This document shows positions 1 to 6,453 of a DNA stretch of 10,440 bases, one piece after another. The stretch's first letter is position 1. Each line of letters begins with the position of its first letter. Under the pieces are notes generated by a model. It made no database searches. It was not told the origin of the DNA and saw nothing but the letters and a program-made list of their open reading frames with translations. A program made the position numbers and the translations under genes. Origin of the DNA: Sulfurospirillaceae bacterium (GTDB taxonomy: Bacteria > Campylobacterota > Campylobacteria > Campylobacterales > Sulfurospirillaceae); NCBI GenBank assembly GCA_028705785.1, contig JAQWCT010000078.1, positions 1-10,440 on the forward strand, written 5' to 3'.

Positions 1-281
1 GATTCACGGCTAAAATAGATTTGAAGCATGCCATGTTCATCTTCTACCTTTGCAAAAGCTGCTTTACCCATGTGTCGTAAAAATTTGATTCTTCCAACGA
101 CAGTATTGCTTTTTTGCTCATCTCGTACTGTTTCGCTTTTAATAACATATTCATAGCATTCCAAAAATTCTTTAGTACTGGTATCTTTAGTAATATTGTG
201 TCTATATGGATTTTTTCCAAGCGCTCTAAGGGCATTTCCCTTTTCTATGCGTTGTTGTTGGTATTGGTCTTGAAATATCAA
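1..281 (-). CDS. lysS: Lysyl-tRNA synthetase, class II (partial, N-terminal 93 residues)
   Basis: LysS charges tRNA-Lys with lysine in the cytoplasm. Only the N-terminal part is present; the gene runs off the left edge, so the catalytic domain is not seen. The frame has no stop from 281 to the edge. It shows the usual LysS start, an arginine/glutamate-rich helix followed by ALRALGKNPY (residues 18-26), then the OB-fold anticodon-binding strands: NTVVGRIKFLRHMGKAAF at about 59-76 and EDEHGMLQIYFSRE at about 80-93. The start is a TTG at 281-279 with AAGGA five bases upstream; no ATG fits the family alignment better. It begins 12 nt after the fur stop, so it is probably cotranscribed and translated from the fur message. 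A fur-lysS order is also known in Campylobacter jejuni. The identity is firm from motif recall; the start codon is an inference from the ribosome binding site. Confidence 0.9.
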   Translation of the reverse strand, partial: MIFQDQYQQQRIEKGNALRALGKNPYRHNITKDTSTKEFLECYEYVIKSETVRDEQKSNTVVGRIKFLRHMGKAAFAKVEDEHGMLQIYFSRE

Positions 282-293
282 AATTGTCCTTCT

Positions 294-755
294 TTAATTG
301 TTTGTATTACATGTTGCACAAAGCCCACGCAATTGCATGAGGTGACTTGTGATTTTGAAATTATTTTTTTTGGCAATGTCTAATTGCAGTTGTTCAATTT
401 TTTCATTTTGAAATTCGATAATTTTTCCGCAATTTTTACAAATCATATGGTCATGGTGAGGCTTATTGGCAAGTTCAAATTTTTTACCTGCAACGCCAAA
501 AGAGAGAGAAGTTGCCATGTGTGATTCTTCTAAAAGATTGAGTGTCCGGTAAACAGTGGCTATCCCGATATTAAGGCCTGAATAAATGCTTTTGAGTAAA
601 TTATGGAGATCTTCAGGTGTAAAATGACCATCTTTTTCATACAATGTTTTTAAAACTACTTCTCGTTGTTTGGTGAATTTGAGATTATTGTTTTTAAGTA
701 AATCTTTAAAGCTTAAGAGCAGTGAATTATATTCAAGATTTTCAAAACTACCCAT
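294..755 (-). CDS. fur: Ferric uptake regulator Fur
   Basis: Fur is a dimeric, metal-dependent cytoplasmic repressor that binds AT-rich operators of iron-uptake genes when Fe(II) is available. The 153-residue product has the expected family length. It has an N-terminal winged helix (about 10-85) with the recognition segment GIATVYRTLNLLEE at 64-77. The metal-binding dimerisation half begins ELANKPHHDHMICKNCG (94-110). Two CxxC pairs, C106/C109 and C146/C149, match the structural zinc site, and HHDH at 100-103 matches the regulatory metal ligands. The ATG at 755 has AGAGG a few bases upstream. The gene starts 25 nt after the cvpA stop with no convincing promoter in the gap, so it is probably read from upstream promoters. 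That resembles C. jejuni, where fur is transcribed with upstream genes. PerR is the main alternative, but the sequence resembles Campylobacter Fur closely. Confidence 0.96.
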   Translation of the reverse strand: MGSFENLEYNSLLLSFKDLLKNNNLKFTKQREVVLKTLYEKDGHFTPEDLHNLLKSIYSGLNIGIATVYRTLNLLEESHMATSLSFGVAGKKFELANKPHHDHMICKNCGKIIEFQNEKIEQLQLDIAKKNNFKITSHLMQLRGLCATCNTNN

Positions 756-780
756 GATTACCTCTTTTCAATAGAATATT

Positions 781-1305
781 TTATTTAGATGGTGAACTTA
801 AATTGTCGAGCATGTTTTTAGTATCTAACTTGACGATATAATTTCCCGCTTGTACAAAGATAGGGAACATAATGCTTTTTTCCATATAAGGTTCCAACTT
901 TGTTTTAATAAACTCGATATTCGTCAGGGTAACGGTCAAAACGGCGAAGACAAGAAAAATTTTAAGACTTCCTACTGCAAATCCTGCCAATTTATCAATA
1001 GTACCCAAACCACTAATGCTCAATGCTTGTGCAATAAGATAGCCTAGAAAAATACATAAAACCCATACGGTAATTAAAACGGCAATAAAGCCAAAAAGAT
1101 ACAAAGAAGCTTGATTTCCAAATTTAAAAATGTGTTCACTGATAAGTTGCCCCGATTGTTCTGCATAGCGAGAGGCTAAATAGATACCACCAATAATGCC
1201 TAAAAGTCCAAAGACTTCTTTAACAAAGCCATTAATAATGCCTTTAATGCCAAGAATGAGGATTAAAGAAAGGGAAATAATATCAAATAGTGAAAAGTTT
1301 TCCAT
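781..1305 (-). CDS. cvpA: CvpA-family inner-membrane protein
   Basis: This is a member of the CvpA (colicin V production) family of small inner-membrane proteins. Their molecular role is still unclear; in enterobacteria they are linked to colicin V export and to bile or envelope stress resistance. The 174-residue product has four hydrophobic segments, at about 8-26, 30-45, 68-92 and 106-129. The conserved family motif DKLAGFAVG is at 104-112, just before the last segment. The C-terminal tail is hydrophilic and probably soluble. The ATG at 1305 shares its A with the TAA of the upstream GGDEF gene (TAATG), which points to translational coupling; AGGAG lies nine bases before the ATG. In C. jejuni the homologue lies between gatC and fur, which supports the call. 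The family assignment is solid; the function in this organism is unknown. Confidence 0.87.
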   Translation of the reverse strand: MENFSLFDIISLSLILILGIKGIINGFVKEVFGLLGIIGGIYLASRYAEQSGQLISEHIFKFGNQASLYLFGFIAVLITVWVLCIFLGYLIAQALSISGLGTIDKLAGFAVGSLKIFLVFAVLTVTLTNIEFIKTKLEPYMEKSIMFPIFVQAGNYIVKLDTKNMLDNLSSPSK

Positions 1306-2252
1306 TAATTAGCACTCCTAAAGCAATTTTTTCCGCTCTTTTTAGCGGTATAAAGTGCTTTGTCGGCACGGTCTAAGAGTTCATCGGCACTAATACCTTT
1401 TTGATGTGAACAAATACCTGCACTCAAAGTCAAGTGGATATCATAGCCCTTGTATAAAAGCTTACTATCACAAGTTTCTTTAATAATACGGTCTATAATT
1501 TTAGTGGCTTCATCGTAGGTTGTTCGATTCAAAATAACCACAAATTCTTCTCCACCATATCGATAGATTCTAGTACCCCTGCGAAGAGAATTTTGAATGA
1601 GTTTTGATAAGAAAATAAGTGTTTTATCTCCAGCAATATGTCCAAACGAATCATTGATACTTTTAAAATCATCAGCATCAAACATGACTAAGTGCATGTC
1701 TATGTCTTTTTCATTTCCCAAAGCGATGACTTCTTCGAGATCTTTCACTAAAACTCTTCTATTATGAGCTTTAGTAAGAGGATCAATGTTAGATTCTCTC
1801 TCCAACCTTTCTACTTCAAGTTTTAATTTAGAAATTGTTCCATCTGCAATTTCAAGTTCTTGAAAGATGCGTGTTTGGAAACTATCAAAAGCTTGAATAA
1901 CCTGTTGCGTATCAATTTTTGCATAATCTTTTTTAATGCTATCTATGTTAATTGCATTTTCATCAGAAATAGATTTGAGCGTGTCATTACTTTTGACAAA
2001 CTCTTCCAAGCCTTTTTTTACTAATCCAAAGCAGGTTTCGCTGACCATTTCTTCATGTTGGCTGTTAGAAAAAAGATAACTATTTTTTTTTGAAAGTTCA
2101 AGAAGTTCAGCATTACCATTGCAATGAAGTGTTTCTACAAAAGTATCATGATAGTATTTTGGATAGGGAGGAATATTGAGATTTTTAAGTTTTTCAAAAG
2201 TTTCTTCTGCAAGTTTGAAAACAACTTCTGCCATATGGTTATTATTATTCAT
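1305..2252 (-). CDS. GGDEF-domain protein, probable diguanylate cyclase
   Basis: This probably makes cyclic di-GMP from two GTP. The C-terminal half is a complete GGDEF domain: DPLTKAHNRR at about 157-166, the metal-binding loop MFDADDF at 190-196, FGHIAGD at 203-209, the active-site signature RYGGEEF at 231-237 and ADKALYTAKKSGKN at 296-309. The inhibitory RxxD site six to nine residues before the signature reads RRGT, so product inhibition may be lost. The N-terminal ~150 residues are soluble, helical in character and end in a coiled-coil-like stretch (KLKLEVERLERES, 142-154); I recognise no sensor family there. I prefer the ATG at 2252, 11 nt after GAGG. The same frame can begin at a TTG at 2279, but that lies almost on the predicted transcription start and has no ribosome binding site. 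The stop overlaps the cvpA start. Confidence 0.87.
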   Translation of the reverse strand: MNNNNHMAEVVFKLAEETFEKLKNLNIPPYPKYYHDTFVETLHCNGNAELLELSKKNSYLFSNSQHEEMVSETCFGLVKKGLEEFVKSNDTLKSISDENAINIDSIKKDYAKIDTQQVIQAFDSFQTRIFQELEIADGTISKLKLEVERLERESNIDPLTKAHNRRVLVKDLEEVIALGNEKDIDMHLVMFDADDFKSINDSFGHIAGDKTLIFLSKLIQNSLRRGTRIYRYGGEEFVVILNRTTYDEATKIIDRIIKETCDSKLLYKGYDIHLTLSAGICSHQKGISADELLDRADKALYTAKKSGKNCFRSAN

Positions 2253-2291
2253 AACGATAAATGCCTCTTTGTCGCGCAATTTTTTGTGATT

Positions 2292-2297
2292 AGTATA
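2292..2297 (-). promoter_or_regulatory. Candidate -10 element upstream of the GGDEF gene
   Basis: The minus strand reads GGGTATACTAATC in the 61-nt gap between the pilT stop and the GGDEF gene, matching TATAAT at five of six positions. No clear -35 is present, which is common in this phylum. Transcription would start near 2285, giving a leader of about 33 nt before the ATG at 2252. If used, this would give GGDEF-cvpA-fur-lysS a promoter independent of gatC. Sequence match only. Confidence 0.4.
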
Positions 2298-2340
2298 CCC
2301 TTTATAAGCTGTAAGATTAGTAAAATGAGCTCTTTAATTT

Positions 2341-3408
2341 TTATATCCCCATGTTATTGAGTAGTTCTTGAGGTTGCGTTGAATAGCGAATGGCATCTTC
2401 TTTGGTGATGAGATTGGCTTTGAGATGGCGCATCATAGCTTGCGTTTGTGTGACCATACCTGTTTTTTGTTGATTAAGTTGCATTTGAGAATAAACTTGG
2501 TGAAGTTTATTCTCCCTTATCAAGTTAGCAATAGCAGAATTGTTAATCATAATTTCATGTATGGCAACTCTTCCTCCTCCCACTTTAGGAAGAAGGCTTT
2601 GTGAGATAACGGCATATAAGGAAGTGGCGAGCATATTGCGCACTTGGACTTGCTCTGCACCCTCAAAACTATCGACAATTCTATTAATAGTTTGCACAGC
2701 AGAGTTGGTATGCAGTGTACCAAATACTAAGTGACCTGTTTCAGCAGCAGTGATAGCTGTACTAATCGTTTCTTGATCTCTCATCTCACCAACCAAGATA
2801 ATGTCAGGGTCTTCACGCATTGAGAACTTAAGTGCTCTAGCAAAACTTTTGGTATCTTCTCCCACATTTCGATGTGAAAAAAGGGCTTTTTTATTAGTGT
2901 GGACAAATTCTACAGGATCTTCAATGGTGATAATATGACGATGTTCAAAAAGGTTGATTTCATTTAAAAGAGCTGCTAGCGTAGTTGACTTTCCACTTCC
3001 TGTAGGTCCTGTAACTAAAATAAGACCTTTTTCTCGTCCAATTATCTCTTTGAAAACAATAGGGCAATTGAGCTCATCTAAAGAGGGAATATTGATAGGA
3101 ATAATCCTAAAAGCGGCAGCTAGTTCAGTGTTCATGGTATAGTAATAGTTGGCACGAAAACGACCAATATCAGGAAACATAATCGCAAAATCAAGCTCTT
3201 TTTCCTCTTCAAGCTTCTTTTTTTGTTTATCGGTAATCAAGGTATAGCACATCTCTTCGATAACCCTACCATCAAGTTGTTCCATGTCCAAAGGAACCAG
3301 TTTCCCATCGATTCTTATTTGAGGCTCACTTCTACTTACAAGGTGCAAATCGGATGCTTTGTAAGCAACAACATTTTTAAGTAACGCTTTAATATTAAGT
3401 GAACTCAT
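2341..3408 (-). CDS. pilT: Type IV pilus retraction ATPase PilT
   Basis: PilT is the hexameric cytoplasmic ATPase at the base of type IV pili that drives pilin disassembly, pilus retraction and twitching motility. The 355-residue length is typical. The N-terminal PAS-like domain has the usual ASDLHLVSRSEPQIRIDGKL (18-37). The RecA-like core has Walker A GPTGSGKS (134-141), the Asp box TIEDPVEFVH (161-170), Walker B ILVGEMRD (204-211) and the His box AAETGHLVFGTLHTNSA (221-237). The retraction-specific AIRENK motif is present as NLIRENK at 295-301, which favours PilT over PilB or GspE; PilU remains possible but less likely. The ATG at 3408 has GGAG nine bases upstream. The gene lies 21 nt after gatC in the same orientation. 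No other pilus gene is in the window, so the apparatus must be encoded elsewhere. Confidence 0.95.
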   Translation of the reverse strand: MSSLNIKALLKNVVAYKASDLHLVSRSEPQIRIDGKLVPLDMEQLDGRVIEEMCYTLITDKQKKKLEEEKELDFAIMFPDIGRFRANYYYTMNTELAAAFRIIPINIPSLDELNCPIVFKEIIGREKGLILVTGPTGSGKSTTLAALLNEINLFEHRHIITIEDPVEFVHTNKKALFSHRNVGEDTKSFARALKFSMREDPDIILVGEMRDQETISTAITAAETGHLVFGTLHTNSAVQTINRIVDSFEGAEQVQVRNMLATSLYAVISQSLLPKVGGGRVAIHEIMINNSAIANLIRENKLHQVYSQMQLNQQKTGMVTQTQAMMRHLKANLITKEDAIRYSTQPQELLNNMGI

Positions 3409-3429
3409 TATTTTAGTCTCCTAAGATGA

Positions 3430-3720
3430 TTATTCGATAATTTTTGGAACAACAAAAAAGCCATTTTCACTTTGGGGTGCATTTCTAAGGATGGTTTCTA
3501 CAATTTTTGGGTTTACATTTGGGATATCTTCACGAAAAGGAGTTCCACCACGCACTGTTGTAAAAGTTGCCTCTTCGTTATCCAAATGAAGTTCACTTAG
3601 ATTTTCAACGAACTCTACAATTTCGCTAAGTTGTTTAATAACGCCTTCTCTTTTCTCATCACTTATCTTCAAAGACGAAAGTTTTTCTAATTTTTTTAGT
3701 AATTCATCATCAATTTTCAC
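3430..3720 (-). CDS. gatC: Aspartyl/glutamyl-tRNA(Asn/Gln) amidotransferase subunit C
   Basis: GatC is the small structural subunit of the GatCAB amidotransferase, which converts misacylated Glu-tRNA(Gln) or Asp-tRNA(Asn) to the correct amide form in the cytoplasm. It wraps around GatA and GatB and stabilises the complex. The 96-residue product shows family features: a helical start (KIDDELLKKLEKLSSLKIS), a middle ending in GGTPFREDIP (58-67), and the conserved C-terminus NAPQSENGFFVVPKIIE. I chose the GTG at 3720 because AGAGGA lies seven bases upstream and Campylobacter GatC begins at the same alignment point. A TTG six codons further upstream (3738) lacks a good ribosome binding site. It is the first gene of the minus-strand unit, downstream of an extended -10 promoter. 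gatA and gatB are not in the window. Confidence 0.92.
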   Translation of the reverse strand: MKIDDELLKKLEKLSSLKISDEKREGVIKQLSEIVEFVENLSELHLDNEEATFTTVRGGTPFREDIPNVNPKIVETILRNAPQSENGFFVVPKIIE

Positions 3721-3753
3721 AGTTAAATCCTCTTCCAATCATTTTACGACTCC

Positions 3754-3783
3754 ATTATACCAAATTGTCTTTTATAGTTGTAA
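3754..3783 (-). promoter_or_regulatory. Promoter for the gatC-pilT-GGDEF-cvpA-fur-lysS unit
   Basis: The minus strand reads TTGGTATAATGG: a perfect -10 (TATAAT, 3759-3754) with the TGN extension of an extended -10 promoter. A weak -35-like TTACAA lies 18 nt upstream (3783-3778). The predicted start near 3747 is about 27 nt before the GTG of gatC. The -35 region overlaps the left arm of the inverted repeat at 3781-3815, so a protein bound there could affect transcription. Confidence 0.7.
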
Positions 3784-3815
3784 GTACCGAATCACTAATT
3801 ATGATGTGGTACTTA
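3781..3815. repeat. 35-bp nested inverted repeat, candidate operator
   Basis: Outer arms TAAGTACC (3781-3788) and GGTACTTA (3808-3815) are perfect complements. Inner arms ATCA (3791-3794) and TGAT (3802-3805) share the same centre at 3798. Of 17 possible pairs, 13 are Watson-Crick, one is G-T and three are mismatched. The repeat lies upstream of both predicted divergent transcription starts (about 3747 and 3868), so neither transcript should contain it. A T-tract terminator role does not fit either, because no upstream gene reads into it. A binding site for a dimeric regulator is the simplest explanation; the regulator is unknown. It is not a recognisable Fur box. Confidence 0.6.
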
Positions 3816-3832
3816 GTCCCTTTTTATATTTC

Positions 3833-3861
3833 TTGTGATAAACTTTTAGAGTTTTTATAAA
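3833..3861 (+). promoter_or_regulatory. Candidate promoter for the plus-strand unit
   Basis: TTGTGA (3833-3838) and TATAAA (3856-3861) are separated by 17 nt, close to the sigma-70 consensus in sequence and spacing. Transcription would start near 3868, giving a leader of roughly 18 nt with AGGA at 3876-3879. The inverted repeat ends 17 nt upstream of the -35. The region is AT-rich, so chance matches are possible. Confidence 0.5.
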
Positions 3862-3885
3862 TTGTGGCCTTAAAAAGGATAGAGA

Positions 3886-4467
3886 TTGGGATTGAAAGAA
3901 AATATTCAAGCAGTTAAAGAAGAGATGAGTGCTGAAGAGCAGTTTTTAGAGGGCATGATTAAAGGGGAACGATTTTTCAAGCGCCATAAAAACACTATTG
4001 TAGCTTTTGTAGTTATATTGGTTTTAGGTGCTGGTGGGTATGCACTGAGTGATTTTCTTCATCAAAATAATCTCAAGGTATCAAATGCGGCACATCAAGA
4101 GCTTATCAAAGATGCCAATAATCAAAAAGCACTTGAAATACTTAAGCAAAAAAATCCAAAACTCTATGAAATGTTTGCTTTTGAAACTGCTATTAAAAAA
4201 GGTGATGTTGAGACATTGAAAAAGCTTGCTACTTCAAAAGAAAATGCTATTTTGGCAGATTTAGCAACTTATGAATTATCTCAGTTAGATAAGAATGTCA
4301 TCAGTAAAAGTGAACTTTTAGGAGGACTTGTTTTGCTAGAAGAGGGCTATGCTCTGTTAAAAGAGAATAAAGTAGAAGAGGCGAGGTTGAAATTTACTCA
4401 AATAGAGGCGAATTCACCATTCAAACAGATTGCAAAAAATCTAGAACACTATCAAGGCTTAAAATAA
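3886..4467 (+). CDS. Single-pass inner-membrane protein with YfgM-like layout
   Basis: The 193-residue product has a charged cytoplasmic N-terminus (1-35), one membrane segment (about 37-56, TIVAFVVILVLGAGGYAL) and a mostly helical, presumably periplasmic C-terminal domain of about 135 residues. The C-terminal part carries repeated alanine/leucine helices (for example LEEGYALLKENKVEEARLKF, 151-170) that resemble degenerate TPR units. This layout matches YfgM (TPR-like, ancillary to SecYEG and periplasmic chaperones in E. coli), and E. coli yfgM is also followed by bamB. No catalytic motif is visible. The start is the TTG at 3886 with AGGA six bases upstream; a second TTG two codons later is less well placed. 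Its stop overlaps the next start by one base (TAATG). The YfgM link is inference from topology and context, not strong sequence similarity. Confidence 0.75.
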   Translation: MGLKENIQAVKEEMSAEEQFLEGMIKGERFFKRHKNTIVAFVVILVLGAGGYALSDFLHQNNLKVSNAAHQELIKDANNQKALEILKQKNPKLYEMFAFETAIKKGDVETLKKLATSKENAILADLATYELSQLDKNVISKSELLGGLVLLEEGYALLKENKVEEARLKFTQIEANSPFKQIAKNLEHYQGLK

Positions 4468-5477
4468 TGGCAAACTTCAAAATACTTTTATCACTGTTCG
4501 TTTTACTTCTCGTTATGAGTGGTTGTGGGACCAAAAGACAATACTTTGAACCAGAAACACTCTCTGGCAAAGTTAGTTATGATGGTAGCCTACCAGGTAC
4601 TATTATAGATTCTGTGAGAGATGGTGCTACGCTTTCTAATGGCCAAATCATTACAAAAAAAGGTCTTTCTACTGTTGTTTTACCTGAAGGATTTGTATAC
4701 CTTTCAGAAGATAAGGGAAGATATGTTGCGGCTTCTAAGTGTGGAGAACTCAATATCCTCGACGCCAATAAAAAGATTTTATTTACTCAAAAGTTTGATA
4801 TATCTGTTGCTTCTGCAACACTTAAAGAAGATATTCTTGCACTTGTTCTTGGTTCAAATGAACTTGTGTTAATTGATATTAAAGATGGAAAACAAGTGTT
4901 ACATCTTCAACAAGACAATGTTTTTGTACTTGACTCACGCATAGCAGCACCTTATTTTTTAGGTGATTTGATTGTATTTCCAACCCTTGATGGAAAATTG
5001 GTCATTGTAGATGAAAAGACTAAAAAACCTATTCGTGATGTTGTTGTGAGTAATGAAAAGTTTTTTGGAAACATCATCTATCTTCAAGTTTTAGGGGATA
5101 GATTAGTGGCTGCGACCAAAAGTAAAGTTGTCTCCATTAATCCAAAATCTATGGCTTTCTTGGAAGTCGATGTCAAAGATGTCATTGTACTTGAAAATAG
5201 GGTCTTTGTTTTCACCAAAGACGGAAGAGTCATTTTAACGGATGCTGATCTTAAAGTTTTGAAAGAGCGAAAATTTCCTTTCGCAACTTTTGCAGGAACC
5301 ATCCATGGAGATTTCATTTATATGATTGAAAAAGGTGGTTATATCATAGCGACTGATTTAGATTTAATTTCAATCAATATTTATAAATTGCCAGATGAAA
5401 TTGAGACACACATGTTTACAACAGGTGATACTTTGTACTATAAAGGTCACTTTTTTAAGCTTAATAGAAAAAAATAG
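4467..5477 (+). CDS. Lipoprotein with a probable BamB-like beta-propeller
   Basis: The 336-residue product begins with a lipoprotein signal: KILLSLFVLLLVMSGC, with C20 as the lipidated cysteine and glycine at +2. The remainder is a series of short beta-strand repeats with blade-like units such as DKGRYVAASKCGELNILDAN, LIVFPTLDGKLVIVDEKTK, RVFVFTKDGRVILTDADLK and GGYIIATDLDLISINIY. Such repeats fit a PQQ/WD-type propeller like BamB, a scaffold lipoprotein of the outer-membrane protein assembly (BAM) complex. Length is somewhat below that of E. coli BamB (about 390). The ATG shares its A with the preceding stop, so the two genes are probably translationally coupled. That pairing with a YfgM-like protein repeats the E. 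coli yfgM-bamB order. The lipoprotein call is firm; BamB function is an inference from fold and neighbours. Confidence 0.8.
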   Translation: MANFKILLSLFVLLLVMSGCGTKRQYFEPETLSGKVSYDGSLPGTIIDSVRDGATLSNGQIITKKGLSTVVLPEGFVYLSEDKGRYVAASKCGELNILDANKKILFTQKFDISVASATLKEDILALVLGSNELVLIDIKDGKQVLHLQQDNVFVLDSRIAAPYFLGDLIVFPTLDGKLVIVDEKTKKPIRDVVVSNEKFFGNIIYLQVLGDRLVAATKSKVVSINPKSMAFLEVDVKDVIVLENRVFVFTKDGRVILTDADLKVLKERKFPFATFAGTIHGDFIYMIEKGGYIIATDLDLISINIYKLPDEIETHMFTTGDTLYYKGHFFKLNRKK

Positions 5478-5498
5478 TATTTACGCTTTGATCAATGC

Positions 5499-5822
5499 AT
5501 GAAAGAGATGTTAGAAATAGTTTGTAAAAAACATATTTTTACATCTCTTATCATGATTGAGCCCAAAGCATTGTGTAGTAGAAAAAAAGTCTCTATTTTT
5601 AATGGAGTAGATCAGCAATCATTCTATCATGTCATTTTTAGTCTCTCCCAAAAAAGTAGATTTGTCATTAAAAATGCAAAAGAATTTATTGAACTTGAAC
5701 AAAAATTAGTCTTACATGTAGAACATCATTATAAATATAAGCATATATTGCTCAATAACGCTCTTTTATGTTCTAAAGCAGCATTACTATTGCGTCAAAA
5801 TGGATGGAAGGTATACCCATGA
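5499..5822 (+). CDS. Small conserved-context protein of unknown function
   Basis: I do not recognise this 107-residue protein. It has no signal peptide or clear membrane segment, no metal-binding pattern and no known catalytic motif. The sequence is basic (many lysines), with a strand-rich first half (IFTSLIMIEPKALCSRKKVSIFNG, split here by charged residues) and a helical second half (FIELEQKLVLHVEHHYKYK, then ALLCSKAALLLRQNGWKVYP). The ATG at 5499 has only a weak ribosome binding site, and an ATG three codons later is an alternative. It lies 21 nt after the lipoprotein gene, and its TGA overlaps the coaX ATG (ATGA), the best evidence that it is translated. I believe a similarly sized hypothetical gene sits before the pantothenate kinase gene in Campylobacter, but I could not check that. 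Its role may concern its neighbours; nothing in the sequence says so. Confidence 0.72.
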   Translation: MKEMLEIVCKKHIFTSLIMIEPKALCSRKKVSIFNGVDQQSFYHVIFSLSQKSRFVIKNAKEFIELEQKLVLHVEHHYKYKHILLNNALLCSKAALLLRQNGWKVYP

Positions 5823-6445
5823 TATTGTGTGATATTGGAAACTCTAATGTGGACTTTTATCAAGATGGGAAGATTTGGAGTGTATCACACGCTAAATTTA
5901 AAGATTTTTCCACACGAGAAAGTGTTTATTATATTTGTGTTAATGAAGATATGAAGTATTATCTTCAACATAAAAATAATTTTATTGATTTAGAACCTTA
6001 TTTCGAGTTTGATACGATTTACCAAGGTCTGGGAATAGATCGGATCGCTTCTTGTAGCACGATTAGTGATGGAATGATTGTTGATGCTGGAAGTGCCATT
6101 ACCGTCGATATTATGTCGGGTGGAATGCACCTTGGAGGTTTCATTCTTCCAGGCATTGTGGCGTATGAGCAGTGTTATAAATCCATATCACCTAGACTTG
6201 ATGTTTCAATTAATCCTAGTATTTTACTTGATGCTTTACCTCAAAAAACAAATGATGCTATCTCTTATGGTGTGATTCAGTCCATCATTCTTACTATAGA
6301 AGCTACATGTAAGGACAAAAAGATTTTTTTTACAGGTGGAGATGGAAAATTTTTCTCAAAATATTTTAAAAATGCCTTTTTTGATCGAACACTCATTTTT
6401 AGAGGAATGCTTAAAACAATAAAAAATTCAAACTTGAATGAATAA
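5819..6445 (+). CDS. coaX: Type III pantothenate kinase
   Basis: CoaX phosphorylates pantothenate with ATP, the first committed step of coenzyme A synthesis, in the cytoplasm. Type III enzymes belong to the ASKHA fold, are not feedback-inhibited by CoA and usually need a monovalent cation. The 208-residue product is short for the family (often about 250), as is usual for epsilonproteobacteria. Key motifs are present: the phosphate loop CDIGNSNVDF (4-13), QGLGIDR with the likely catalytic Asp (69-75), DAGSAITVD (89-97), GGFILPG (106-112) and FTGGDG (171-176). The ATG at 5819 puts the first motif in its usual place directly after the start, overlaps the preceding TGA (ATGA) and has GGAAGG seven bases upstream. 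An in-frame ATG five codons upstream is less likely. hisG follows 8 nt downstream. Confidence 0.93.
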   Translation: MILCDIGNSNVDFYQDGKIWSVSHAKFKDFSTRESVYYICVNEDMKYYLQHKNNFIDLEPYFEFDTIYQGLGIDRIASCSTISDGMIVDAGSAITVDIMSGGMHLGGFILPGIVAYEQCYKSISPRLDVSINPSILLDALPQKTNDAISYGVIQSIILTIEATCKDKKIFFTGGDGKFFSKYFKNAFFDRTLIFRGMLKTIKNSNLNE

Positions 6446-6453
6446 GGATATCA

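Noticed and set aside
44..235. A 63-codon minus-strand reading frame starting at an ATG
   Set aside because: It lies in another frame of the lysS coding sequence. The neighbouring frame gives a clear LysS N-terminus with a start at 281 and a ribosome binding site.
2253..2279. TTG at 2279 as the start of the GGDEF gene
   Set aside because: It has no ribosome binding site and would lie about six bases from the predicted transcription start; the ATG at 2252 has a GAGG upstream.
3789..3807. A Fur box within the AT-rich core of the inverted repeat
   Set aside because: The core does not match the repeated GATAAT pattern of Fur operators well enough, and the symmetry is different.
3781..3820. The intergenic inverted repeat as a transcription terminator
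   Set aside because: No gene reads into it from either side and it sits upstream of both promoters. The T-run at 3821-3825 does not directly follow the stem.
5456..5465. Perfect 10-bp palindrome TTAAGCTTAA near the end of the lipoprotein gene
   Set aside because: It is short, lies in coding sequence and has no loop or T-run, so it is within chance expectation for AT-rich DNA.
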